From NCBI RefSeq assembly GCF_001411555.2, contig NC_049912.1, positions 17,406,341 through 17,470,340 on the forward strand: a stretch of 64,000 nucleotides of DNA, in the 5' to 3' direction. Shown piece by piece: positions 51,001 through 61,136 of the stretch (position 1 is the stretch's first letter; each line of letters opens with the position of its first letter). The notes beneath the pieces were generated by a model. That model was not told the DNA's origin. It saw nothing but the letters and a program-made list of their open reading frames with translations, and ran no database searches. Made by a program: the position numbers and the translations under genes. This DNA comes from Juglans regia (lineage: Eukaryota > Streptophyta > Magnoliopsida > Fagales > Juglandaceae).

Positions 51001-52327
51001 CTTCTCATTCTCAAGTAATGTGAGATCCCATACATCACCTACCCTTATCAGTCAGAATGAGGTACCACACTAGGGGTTTGAACTCAATGGCTATTTGACA
51101 TGTAGTTTACGGGCATCAAGAAGTGTGTTTGTGTTACTTACCAAAAAAAAAAAAAAAAGTGTGTTTGGGTTTGAATCTAGCACTAACCACTTGGTCAATA
51201 CCCCCAGGAATTTTTCTGGTAGTTTCATTGTGCATGTGGGGTGGGGTGGGGTACTTCCTAGGATTTTGCACTAGTAGTTGTTGGGTCTTTCGAAGCCCTT
51301 GACACCTTATGAGGAAATAAAAAATAAATGATAGGCATTTTTCTCATTCAATCATTTTGCATACTTAACGTGTGTATCTATTCACACCAGTTTTATTTGT
51401 AACTATACATCACCTAATCTTTTATTTTAGAATCTATCCTATATTTTTCTATTTTTATTAGATTGCATATCTTGGCCAATAATTATCAACATTTCAATAA
51501 AAAATTTCAGAACAATACAGTTAAATATTAAAATAGTCCATATGGTTTACTTAAGGCCTAGTTTGGATAGTGAGATGAGATGAGATGATCTGTGAATAAT
51601 AATGAAATGGTTTGAGTTACTGTTTTATAGGGTTTTGGGAAAGAAGAGATAAAAAGTTGAAAAAAAAAATTATAAAGTTAAAATATTATTAGAATATAAT
51701 ATTTTAATATTATTTTTGTTTTGAGATTTGAAAAAGTTGAATTGTTTTTTGTATTTTGTTTGGAAGTTTAGGAAAGTTGTTATGATTAGGTAATGATTAG
51801 ATGAAAAAGTTGAATATTTGAAAGTGAAAAGTGTTTATGTTTGTAGTGTTTGGATATTGAGATGAGATGAGATGACTTGGAAGGACTTTGCTATCCAAAC
51901 CAGGCCTAAGAGTCAAATTGGTCTATGTGGTTTTTAATTAACATTTTTCTCCGTGTAGTTTATAGAATGATCAAATTAGTCTTTGCATCAGACTCCTGTT
52001 TGTCCCACTAATGGAAGTCCTGCCACCTCAACAACTATATACTTCCATCACGTCATATGGTCACATGGGTTGGCCACATGAGCACTACATGTATACAAAT
52101 GAAAAAAAAAAACTTAAGATACCATAAAAAGAAAAAAAAAAAAGAATCATCAAGAAAGCTGGAAAAATGTTTTAGAAGGCAAAAATAGAGAAATTAAAAT
52201 ACATAAAAAGCATGAAAAAAAAACTTAAAACAAGAAATAAACTTGGAAGCCAAAAAACACTAATTTTTTTGATAAAAGGTCAGGCCACCCTTTTTTCAGC
52301 TTAAAGAAATTATTATTGTTTTGACTC

Positions 52328-52362
<35 letters not shown>

Positions 52363-55300
52363 TCAATTATTTTTATTTTTGTCTTAAAATCAGGATTTTA
52401 TTCTTTGTTGTGCAACAACTAGTATATCCCTAAACTAGCAGCAACGATTATGGTGAATTTACTTCTTTAACACACTCTTTGAATCTAGATTAATTTGAAC
52501 TCAATTAACATGCTCAAGGACCTATCTTATTAATTTTCTTGAAAAGAATCACCCAGAAGAAACGAGAAACAAACAATCTCACCTCACACATTGGAAGGAG
52601 ACATTTCCATTAATTTGTGGAAAAACTAATGGGCCAGAAAGACTATTTTTAGCCAATATAATGAAATGAAATTTCTTAATATGTATAATCATTCTGTTTC
52701 AGACATTAGAGTGTCCTTTGGGTATTTATGGTCATTAGTAGTTAGTTCCAGCAGTTAACCAATGGTGTCTATCTTGAGCAGTGCCTCCTGCCCCCATAAG
52801 AATGGAGCAGATATTGTAGTCATAGGTTGGAGAACTTGGGTACAAATAGCGCTAGGAATTTGTTTTCCCAAAAAGAGTAGTAGTAAGTTTCAGATGTAGT
52901 TTTATGCTGGCAACAAGGATTCATCTAGAAGAAAATTGTCTTTGATATATGTGGATAATAGTTCAAAATTTTTATTTCTCCTTTTCTTTATTTGTTTTTA
53001 AATCTTTCTATAATTTTTTTTTGGTGGGCAGGGTTCATAAATCTGTTCCCATTGCTGGTTATGAGTCAGTAGGTTTTTTACTCTGATCATCATAAACCAA
53101 AAGTTCTTATATATTTATTGCCAATGCGGTTAGGTATTCACCATCTTTAAATTGACCCAGTGAAAGACTGATCTTTGAACATTTAGGGGAGGTTTGGATA
53201 GTGAGTTGAGATGAGATGAGTTGAAATGAAAGTTGAATAAAATATTGTTAGAATATTATTTTTTAATATTATTATTGTTTTGGGATTTGAAAAAATTGAA
53301 TTGTTTATTGTATTTTGTATGAGAATTTGAGAACGTTGTAATGATTAAATGAGATAAGATGAAATGAAATGCTTTTTGTATCTGAACCTAGCCTTAACTT
53401 TAGGTCATTGGTTTAAATCTCTCTCTCTCTCTCAGGTGGTTATCATTGTTTCTCTTAAATCAGCATCTATTAGTTCCAAGTCTAGGTGGTCTATGGCCCT
53501 GAGGGACTGAAATTGACTGGTGGTTAACAGTGAAACCAACTAATCCTGCTAAACAATAGATTTAGCTGCCTTGGGTTTGATATAAAGCTGGATAAATAAA
53601 TCTAGATTGTCATATATATATGCGAATCATGTTTTTTATGCCTTTCTGTCAGTTAAATATTAAAATCTTACTTCTCAATGGTATCTTCGAGAGTATTACT
53701 AATTATGTGACTAATATATAACAGTGTCACAGTTACTCGTTCACGGATAGAAACATCGATTCCTCGGAAGCATGGACCTTCTATTGCTGGTTACGAATCG
53801 GTAGGTTCGATTACTTTTTGGGAACATATCTTCTCTTCAAGGTCTTTGTTTTCAAATGACAAGGTAGTTCTGAGAACGTATGATTTCATGCTGGCTGAGA
53901 AAACTTCTATCTTTTGCAGGCTCTGAATAAGTTCTTTGAGAATGTATTACAGGTTAGTTCAATTTTTGATCTGTGGCACCCTAGCTTGTAATACTACTTC
54001 AGAATATCTTTTCTCATTTCACCTATCAAAAATGTTTTCTCATTTCAAATTTTAGGGGAGCTTTTCTTTTAAGAATTTTTATGAGTAGGAGGGTGGGTGT
54101 TCCACCACTTCTAATGGGTTTTGTTAAACTATGTTTTAGGCTTTCTTGAAACATGTTGATTTCACTGTTGTCCGCTGTGCCGTGATTGCTAGTCCAGGCT
54201 TCACAAAGGTCTGGCATAAGTCTTATGCTTCTTCCATCTTTAGTTTTTAATTATTGTTATTGATATGTCTGGAGCCTTTGTTTTTTCAAATCGGTAATTA
54301 GTACCCTTGTTATTGTATACCCCTCTTAATCTGCAACTAATGTAATATGTATTATGTTCCTATATGCTTCAGGACCAGTTTCATCGTCACTTATTGTTGG
54401 AGGCAGAAAGAAGACAGCTCAGACCTATTATTGAGAACAAGTCACGGATAGTTCTTGTGCATACAACATCAGGATACAAGTATGGTCATTATTTTCTTTT
54501 CTTCTGGTGCTCACAGTTCCTAGAGCAGTAATGAGATAGTCTGCCATCATAACTAGCAGAAGTAATGGGAATTTGAAAAATAGTAATCTGCAGGGGCATG
54601 TTAATGTAGCTGTGGATGGAAGTTCCATATTTATTTTGTGCCAGTATGCATCTTTATGCAACTCGAATTTTGTTTTCACAGTTTATGGTAGTATAAGAAA
54701 TGACCCGGTAGTCTGCAAGACATCTGGCCTTATCACATTGCAAAGTCATCTTAACTGCACCTACACTATGGTCTAGAAGGGTACATAGCATAGCTTTCTC
54801 TAACACTCCCATGGATCATATATGTCATAGTCTTGCTTGGAACATATAGACTCTAACTTACTTCTTCATAATGACTATGTAAAGATATCAGCTAGTTGGT
54901 CTTCATATTTCACAAATGGTGCAGTCATGTCTCCACTTAGTATCTTGTCTCACACACATTTACAGTCTACTCACACACAGTTACAGTCTACTTTCACTAA
55001 ACTAGCACGCTTAGATGTTGCTCTTGTATATGTTCCATATACTTGGGCTCTTGCCTATTCTTATGATCAATAAAATCTTGTTTACAGATAAAAAGAAGTT
55101 ATAGTCTACTTGAATATACTTGGTACATCATAGTAGAATAGGAGAAGGTGCCAGGTAATCTAATTTGAATAGTGTGTTGTAACCTATTAATTTGCTAGCT
55201 GTATGACCATTGCTCAGTACTCAACTTCTGCACTCAATTGGGCAAACACACTTTGCCCATTACTCTTCCATGATATCAAATTTCCTCCTCAAAAGGTACA

Positions 55301-58300
55301 ATATCCTGTGGCGGATCTTCTATCTAAGGGTGATCCTGCCCAATCTGCATCAGTGAAGCCTTCCACTCAGCGATTTTTCCTAAACATGGAGCTCTCTTCT
55401 GGTATCAAATGATATGAATAGCAGCATCCCAATGTGAGAGTCCAGGGGCTTCCAAGAATTGACTCAGTACATTTACAGCATATGAGATTGAAATATCTAA
55501 CCTTTTGATAGTGAGGGAATTAATTTTTCCCACCAATCAATCCTCTATAATAGTATCTATAAATAAGTCTTCATCGTCTCTCATTAATTATTGATTTACG
55601 TCCATATGAATGTCAATCTGGTAATGCCTCTAGATTTCTTAGATTCTCGGCTACCATAGGGATCACCTCCCCTTGAATCATGTCCATTACGAGGTATATT
55701 GCCACCTTGATTACTACTCCCTCCTTATGTTCTGCCATCATCACAAGAGGCAATAATAGCAGCATGCTGACTCGGAATGGAGTTAATTTTCGGGAGAGTA
55801 TAACACTGAAATCACAAATAAACCTCATGAAAAGAGGGAAGATTGAAGCTAGATGAGATCTATGCATGAACGGGCTAATAGTCAGATTTCATGCTTGTGA
55901 GAATGAACATCATCCAAATCATGGTGTTGCAACTCCATACGGGTGATATCAGCAGGGAGGGGCTGATACATATTCCTCTCCTCTAAAAACACCCATGACC
56001 CTGATAACAGGAACAGTGTTGTCCTAGTGTTGGTTCTATACTGCTAGTCTGCTAGTCATGAGGACATAATCGGATTATCCTCTTGATCCCATAAATTTGG
56101 TATGGTTGAAGTGGTGGAGGTATTAGAGGTAGCCAAACTACTTGTATCACCAGAGGAATCAGTGGTAGCCAAGATAGATTTCAGCTTGCCAAACAAGAGC
56201 CGATCAAATAATCGTTTCCTGCACAAGAAAATCTCTACTGACCATGCTCAACAAATATAATTTTTTCCATTAACTTAAAAGATGTCATTGAGAGTTAGGA
56301 CTCGAGATGGTGCTCATATTATCAAAAACAAAATAGAAAACTCAGAACACACAAGTGGAGAGAGGCAAGAAATGACCTCAAGATGCCTTTAAATGAGCTA
56401 TAAAGCTGCTGACCTGCCCAAGGAGGAGGAAGCGGTTGAAATATGAAGAACCGACCAGCATACAAAATGCTGAAGTTGAACAACCCAAGGTCACAACAAC
56501 CCAAAAGCATGATGAAGAAGATAGGGAGAAGAAGAAGGAAAAAAGGGGGGAATAAACAAAAGTAAAATCATTTTGAAGAATCAACCATAACCAAAGAAAT
56601 ATTCAAATCCCGTGCTCTGATACCATAGTAATTGTAAAGGGAAATAGAAGTGTATAAGAGAAGGAGCTGATTTGACTGTACTGCCCTCATCAAGACTATC
56701 TTCTGGAAGTTACAATAATATCTTCTAGAAGCGTTTAATATATCATAGCAGTCTCTAACACGAGGGAATGAAAATTCTTGTGAAATTGGTTAAAGGGACC
56801 ACTTTCTTAAAACAAACAAAAACACAAATTAGGCAAATAATGCCTCTTTTCTGCATTGATTCTTCAATTTTTGATACCCCTTCTTGTTTCATTTTTTGTG
56901 CCATGCAACATTGTTACATAGCAAGTACTTCATATGGTTTGTCTTCTCTAGTAATTGGCAGATGAAGCTCATTCAATTTTTTGCAAGCATTATGTTTATT
57001 ATCACTAATGGCCGTCTTTTATTAATAACTTGCTTTTACTTATAAAAAAAAAAAGCATTATGTTTATTATCACTTAATGGCTGTCTTTTATTCAGTACTT
57101 GTATCACCTGACTTCAAATTTTTTTCATACAGACATAGTTTGAGAGAGGTTTTGGATGCTCCAAATGTCATGAGTATGATAAAAGATACTAAAGCAGCAC
57201 AAGAGGTATGTAGACTCAGTGTAGTTGAGATTCTTTATTTGTCAGCTTTACTTTGGTTGGAAGTTGTAGTTTCTTTTCCTAGCAATTGTTTTACCTCTAG
57301 TTTTGTGTTGGTTTCAACATACTTTGTCCAATCTTGGTTCTGTAACCTGGCAATAACAATTTTTATTCTCTGTTGTCTTCAGGTTCGAGCTCTCAAGGAT
57401 TTCTTCAACATGCTTTCAAATGTCAGTTTTTTTATCTTCAGTAGTGATGCTTTTTTACATTTGATAGTGTATTTCATCTATGTCATAACTGAGATGCCTA
57501 GTCGCAAATTACAGATGATGGTTTTTTTTTATATGATTTTATTAAAACAAGTAACTAGGCATAGCCCCAAGTAGGTATGAAGTATACAACTGAGAATGCC
57601 ACATTACAACTTGAGCTAGAGATGAATGCAGGAAAATCATGAAAACTAGCCCCATTGAAAACAATAACAGAGGTCCAAAGAAATAAGGTGTGAAAAAAGA
57701 AACATCTAAGTTCTTACAAAGAGTGTTCCTGGTCTTCAAAACCTCGATCATTCCTTTCGAGCTAAATGCACCACGAGACTTAGAGGAATCATTTTCCACA
57801 CGGCAATAATTTTGGGGTTGACCTAAACGCCTCTCCAACCAGCAAGGTGATCCACCACCCTCCTAGACATCACCCATGCAATTCCAATCCTATTAGAAAA
57901 CTCATCGCATAAAACCCTTGCCACCTCACAATGAAGTAGTAAATGGTTCACAGATTCACCACATATTTTGCACATACAGCACCAATCCATAACAATGAGC
58001 CAATTCAGACAATTTTCCCATGGGAAGCCATCCAACCAAAGAAAGCAACTTTGGAAGGCACCTTCTCCAAATGCACTTTCGAGTGCAAATTGGTTGGAAA
58101 GACTGTTTGAAGAGAATGAGGTTCATCATGTGATAAGAAAGATGATTAAAGACAAAGCTCCTGGACTGGATGGCTTCTCCATGCCTTTCTTTCAGGCTTG
58201 TTGGGACTTTGTTAGAGAGGATGTCATGAAGGCTTTTCATTAACTTTATTCTTTCAAGAAGTTTGAGAAAAGCCTTAATGCAACCTTTATTGCTCTAATC

Positions 58301-60896
58301 CCAAAGAGGGTCGGGGCCTCAGATGTGAAGAAGTATCACCCCATCAGCCTAGTGAATGGGGTGTATAAGATCATATCCAAGGTTCTTGCCTATCGCATGA
58401 GCAAAATTATGGAGAAGATTACCTCAAAGCATCAAAACGCCTTACTGTTTTTTTTTTTGTAATCAAGTCATTTTCTTATGTGCAGGATCCTTCACGCGCA
58501 TGCTATGGACCAAAGCATGTTGAGGTCGCCCATGAACGATTGGCTATTCAAACACTTCTCCTCACAGACGAGCTCTTCAGGTTAGCATTATGAGGGTGAT
58601 TCCAACATTTTGGACTTCAGTGCTGGCTCATTCCAAATCCCTAGTATGCTACTATTTGATTGATAAAAAAACCTTTTCACTTAGATGTTTCGCCCATGTT
58701 TGCTGAACTCAACCCAGTTATAGTCCACTACGATTTGTATAGTACATTTGATGGTTTGAAAGTTTAGATGCGTGTATTTTCATAAATAAAAGAGCACAGA
58801 CCACTGTCTTTTTCCTTGCTGAAACGCACAGAAGCTATAAGACTTCCTTTCTCAGTGTAAGATGTCGAAAGTTGCTCTGTTGTTCATGGTCATCTAAAGT
58901 CTTGGATTTGGTCTTTTAGCTGATTGTTTAATCCTCTGATCAGTTATAGGGGTGCAAACCGACCCCATCGGCGCGGTTTTAGGGTAAAACCGACGCCGAC
59001 CGATACTTCATTTTTGGGGGAGGAAACTGCCGAAACCGGTCGATGGGGAGGAGAAACATCGGCCGTCTTGACACCGGCAGTTCTCTGGCGGTTCATGGTC
59101 GGTTCATAGGCGAGCTTCGTCTGAGAGAGTAGAGAGGATGAGAAGTGAGATCGTCTGGGAAGAAGACGCCTGAGGAAGAAGACGATCTAATTTCGAAACA
59201 ACGCCTTTTGGTTTAGACCAAACGACGTCGTTCTACTTAATTTTTTTTAATACGTTATGAATAAAACGACGCCGTTTGGTTTAATACCAAACGGCGTCGT
59301 TTCAGTTGTTTTAAAACACAACTACAGGCTTAAAATGACGAGTACAAAATGTATAAAAAAAAAAAACCATTTCTTTAATCGGCCGGTTCAACGGTTTGAA
59401 CTAGGTTCGAACCGATGCCGAACTGGCCGATATCGGTTTACACTATTTTTTGCCGCACGCCGACCGGTTCGCCATCGGTTTCGGCCGGTTCTGAGCTCCA
59501 GTGGCCGGTTTGAGTCGGTCTAAGTCGGTTCCTCGGTTTTTTGTACAGCCCTAATCAGTTATATCTGACCTTGTTTATGGAGTTTAGAAATTGATATTAT
59601 GATTGAATTCATCTTTAGGGAATGAAGATGTCTTCTAAAATTCAAAATTGGTGTTCATCATCCTGGTTTTGTCAACATCTTGTGTAACTGGCTGATGTGG
59701 ACCATGTGGTAGATTTTAAATGGCAGTCCTGGTTTTGGTCTTTTAGCTGATTGTTTAATCCTCTGATCAGTTATAGCTGACCTCATTTATGGAGTTTAGA
59801 AGTTGATATTATGATTGAATTATTGTCATTAGGAAATAAAGATGTCTTCTAAAATTTAAAATTGGTGTTCATCATCCTGGTTTTGTCAACATCTTGTGTA
59901 ACTGGCTGATGTGGACCATGTGGTATATTTTAAGTGGCTTTCCATTTAATTGGTTGACATAGGGGAGTCGTTTAAAATAGGTCATCAGCCCCTTTTGTGA
60001 CTGAAGATGACAAATCTTAGGATCTAGAGTAGCATTGCTCAAAAACAATTTCTATTTACCTTCAATGCAACAAGCCATGCGATTTTTCTTTTTCTTTTTT
60101 TAAAGAATCAGCAGATTCTGAACTTTTTGAAGAGGGCTAGAGAGGATAAACAGGATGTTATTTCATTTTGTAAAATATATAAAGCATGGCAAGTTGCAGC
60201 TAGTGATTCTGTAATATAATCATGTGAACTTGAGTTTTTACTCGGTAGACATGCCATGTTGCAGTTACAGTTTCTAGATTGATATAGAGTCCGACCTCCC
60301 CCCTTCTCTTCTTAGTATGGTCAAGAGTTATTATCTTCTTCACTGGCTACATAACTCCATCTTGCCATACCGTAGTCATTATGTTTTTGCCATGGACTCT
60401 GGAATGCCATATTATACTATTAGAAAAGTTTGCTACTCAGATAAGTACCAATAGTACATGGCCGAAAGAGACAACAACTCAGTAACAAAGATCTGTGTGT
60501 GCAGGAATTCTAATACTGCAGCTAGGCGAAAGTATGTCAATCTCGTCAACTCGGTAAAGGATTCAGGGGGCACAGTTCATATATTTTCATCTTTGCATGT
60601 CTCGGGAGAACGTGAGTATTGTCTTATGCTAGATGAGCTTGCAAAACATACATAATTGAAAAACTATGATAGACTAGAATGTTAAGAGAGAGATTTTGTC
60701 TAGGTTTCCTGTCTCTCTTTTATTTACTTATTTATTTGTCTCTGTTGGGGGTGGAGGTGGGGAGATTGTATTATAGGAGCTTCTTTTATTTGACAGTTTC
60801 CTTTGATTATCGTTCGTTACAGAACTGGCGAATATAACTGGCATTGCAGCAATCCTTCGCTTCCCACTGCCCGACCTTGAAGACCTTGAGATGTGA
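36518..60896 (+). CDS. PEL1: PELOTA (Dom34) ribosome-rescue factor, complete, 16 exons, 379 aa
   Basis: Exons: 36518-36568, 36734-36816, 37664-37742, 38530-38604, 38689-38745, 40817-40862, 50477-50552, 53725-53800, 53920-53952, 54140-54208, 54373-54479, 57133-57205, 57383-57421, 58486-58580, 60505-60611, 60823-60896. All have GT-AG introns and the phases close to exactly 380 codons, close to the usual plant length. The N domain starts [20 protein letters not shown] and has the Lsm-like [16 protein letters not shown]. The central domain has [37 protein letters not shown] and [11 protein letters not shown]; as in all Pelota proteins there is no GGQ, so it cannot hydrolyse peptidyl-tRNA. The C domain has [36 protein letters not shown] and the end [12 protein letters not shown]. 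With Hbs1 it recognises ribosomes stalled with an empty A site and recruits ABCE1 for splitting; plant PEL1 also acts in mRNA and transposon-RNA control. Introns 6, 7, 11, 13 and 14 are swollen by transposons. The symbol follows Arabidopsis PEL1; which plant Pelota paralogue this is cannot be settled here. Confidence 0.96.
39631..40118. mobile_element. hAT-type MITE in PELOTA intron 5
   Basis: Starts TAGGGGTGGGCAATGGG and ends GGGCAGGTAGCACCCTTTA. The flanking 8-mers GATTCTAT and TTTTCTAT match at 6 of 8. The GC-rich ends include five (GGGTGC) hexamers at about 39727-39754. It belongs to the same family type as 34481-35182 but lacks the hairpin core. Confidence 0.75.
40334..40535. mobile_element. 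Foldback element in PELOTA intron 5
   Basis: The left arm (about 40334-40393: GGATCCCCTAGAGTTCT, then GAGAGATATAGACACATGAA) is complementary to the right arm (about 40458-40535), with some indels. About 65 bp lie between the arms. No target duplication was identified. Confidence 0.7.
42953..43137. mobile_element. PIF/Harbinger-like MITE inside the L1 reverse transcriptase
   Basis: GGCCCCGTTTGGGTCGAG and CTTATCCAAACGGAACC ends are flanked by TTA on both sides (42950-42952, 43138-43140). It interrupts ORF2 of the antisense L1, so it is younger than the L1. Confidence 0.9.
47121..47334. mobile_element. PIF/Harbinger-like MITE near the 5' end of the L1
   Basis: Ends GACAGGTTTGGG and CCCAAACTTGCCC with TAA and TTA outside. 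The body has GAGATGAGATGAGAATTTTG. It is inserted just upstream (minus-strand sense) of the L1 ORF1 start. Confidence 0.85.
47612..47935. mobile_element. PIF/Harbinger-like MITE, well preserved ends
   Basis: Perfect 13-bp inverted repeats GGCCATGTTTGGG / CCCAAACATGGCC with TTA duplications at 47609-47611 and 47936-47938. It lies in PELOTA intron 6. Confidence 0.93.
47993..48021. repeat. (GA)n microsatellite
   Basis: About 14 GA units just downstream of the preceding MITE. Confidence 0.95.
48226..48545 (+). mobile_element. 5'-truncated L1 3' end, sense orientation
   Basis: The frame reads [20 protein letters not shown], then [20 protein letters not shown], ends [12 protein letters not shown], and is followed by a 3' UTR with an A-rich tail near 48530. 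A direct repeat AACTAAAA near 48225 and 48548 may be the target duplication. It is related to the L1 at 9707-14804. Confidence 0.8.
49411..49946 (+). mobile_element. TRIM-like element C, diverged
   Basis: Two direct repeats start near 49411 and 49741 (shared AATTATCATGG, TGGATAGTxATTTTGGAG-type and GCATTGCAT segments). After the first, aatggtgtaagagcc (about 49648) resembles the initiator-tRNA-Met primer site of elements A and B, and gggagat precedes the second. The internal part is under 100 bp. The repeats have diverged a great deal from each other, so it is old. Right edge approximate. Confidence 0.65.
50618..51069 (-). mobile_element. TRIM element B (two 175-bp LTRs), same family as A
   Basis: Direct repeats at 50618-50792 and 50895-51069 start TGTAA and end ATCACA or ACCACA, with perfect 5-bp target duplication CTAGG (50613-50617 and 51070-51074). 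The primer site ctctgataccatt lies beside the right repeat, so the element runs on the minus strand. The LTR, the internal GAGGACGTCGxGAATTTAAG-type segment and the purine tract match element A at 20298-20744. It lies in PELOTA intron 7, antisense. Confidence 0.95.
51555..51906. mobile_element. PIF/Harbinger-like MITE
   Basis: Ends GGCCTAGTTTGGAT and ATCCAAACCAGGCC are flanked by TAA (51552-51554 and 51907-51909). The body carries GAGATGAGATGAGATGA at both ends. PELOTA intron 7. Confidence 0.92.
53032..53068 (+). pseudogene. Decayed partial copy of PELOTA exon 8
   Basis: ATTGCTGGTTATGAGTCA followed by gtagg copies the end of true exon 8 (53725-53800: ATTGCTGGTTACGAATCG then gtagg). It is preceded by the acceptor-like ggtgggcag. 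The upstream part (CATAAATCTGTTCCC against CATGGACCTTCT) is more diverged, and the rest of the exon is missing. It lies 690 bp upstream of the real exon in intron 7. Including it would not restore a sensible protein. Confidence 0.75.
53186..53393. mobile_element. PIF/Harbinger-like MITE
   Basis: GGGGAGGTTTGGATAGTGAG start and ATCTGAACCTAGCC end, TTA on each side (53183-53185, 53394-53396). PELOTA intron 7, downstream of the exon copy. Confidence 0.85.
54800..56760 (-). mobile_element. Internally deleted Copia retrotransposon in PELOTA intron 11
   Basis: On the minus strand a 128-bp 5' LTR (56760-56633, TGTTAGAGACTGC ... TTTACA) is followed by the tRNA-Met primer site (tatggtatcagagc, about 56628-56615). 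Near the other end the minus strand reads GNLISWKS, then [12 protein letters not shown] (about 55300-55210) and later [20 protein letters not shown] (about 54950-54860), the usual end of Copia RNase H. The 3' LTR begins with TGTTAGAGA at about 54805 but is truncated or too diverged to follow. No protease, integrase or reverse transcriptase of normal length remains, and it is antisense to PELOTA. Confidence 0.8.
54985..55086 (+). mobile_element. Short L1 3'-tail in the Copia relic
   Basis: Sequence ctcttgtatatgttccatatacttgggc, then atcaataaaatcttg, resembles the 3' ends of the plus-strand L1 at 48226-48545 (cttttgtatacttcccgtgtacatgggc, caataaaatttc). It lies between Copia RNase H segments. 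Confidence 0.5.
57531..58450 (-). mobile_element. L1 insertion with 5' inversion (twin-priming structure) in PELOTA intron 13
   Basis: From a T-run at 57521-57531, the minus strand encodes the L1 C-terminal region up to about 58060 ([20 protein letters not shown]; upstream [12 protein letters not shown]). From about 58076 the plus strand encodes an upstream part of the same ORF2, the start of the reverse transcriptase ([74 protein letters not shown]), up to about 58445. Head-to-head segments, with the inverted one from further upstream, fit twin priming. Target duplication is obscured by T-runs on both sides. Confidence 0.8.
58906..59940 (+). repeat. Tandem duplication of about 210-230 bp in PELOTA intron 14, first copy split by a hAT MITE
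   Basis: Sequence from TTGGTCTTTTAGCTGATTG through TGATGTGGACCATGTGGTA occurs twice: from about 58908 (interrupted at 58947-59553) and from about 59733 to 59925. The copies differ at only a small share of positions. The second copy shows the uninterrupted insertion site. Confidence 0.92.
58947..59553. mobile_element. hAT-type MITE with perfect 8-bp TSD
   Basis: Starts TAGGGGTGCAAACCGAC and ends GTACAGCCCTA. ATCAGTTA is duplicated at 58939-58946 and 59554-59561. The subterminal parts are full of ACCGGT/CCGGTT motifs. In the middle lies a short hairpin, AAACGACGCCGTTTGGT / ACCAAACGGCGTCGTTT (about 59265-59304). It has no transposase. Confidence 0.95.
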
Positions 60897-60959
60897 TTGT
60901 GAAATGGAAAGTGATGGTGTATTCTCTTGTCAAATGGCACCAAGGTATTATTAATTATG

Positions 60960-61136
60960 GGAAATACTATAGTCACAAAGGAATTATACAAAAGCAATCC
61001 CACAAATTGACGTGGCTTGATGTGGTTCGTCAGATTGTAAAGTTATTTTTATTGTAAAGTAAATCTAACAGATCAAATGAAGCCACGTCAGTTTGTGATA
61101 TTGTTTGTGTAATTCTTTTGTGGATGTAACAGTACT
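60960..61136. mobile_element. MITE, copy 2 (reverse orientation of 4881-5073)
   Basis: Inverted ends CACAAAGGAATTATACAAA and TTTGTGTAATTCTTTTGTG. The core TTGTAAAGTAAATCTAACAG is the reverse complement of that in copy 1. It begins 64 bp after the PELOTA stop codon, so it is probably within or next to the 3' UTR. Confidence 0.85.
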
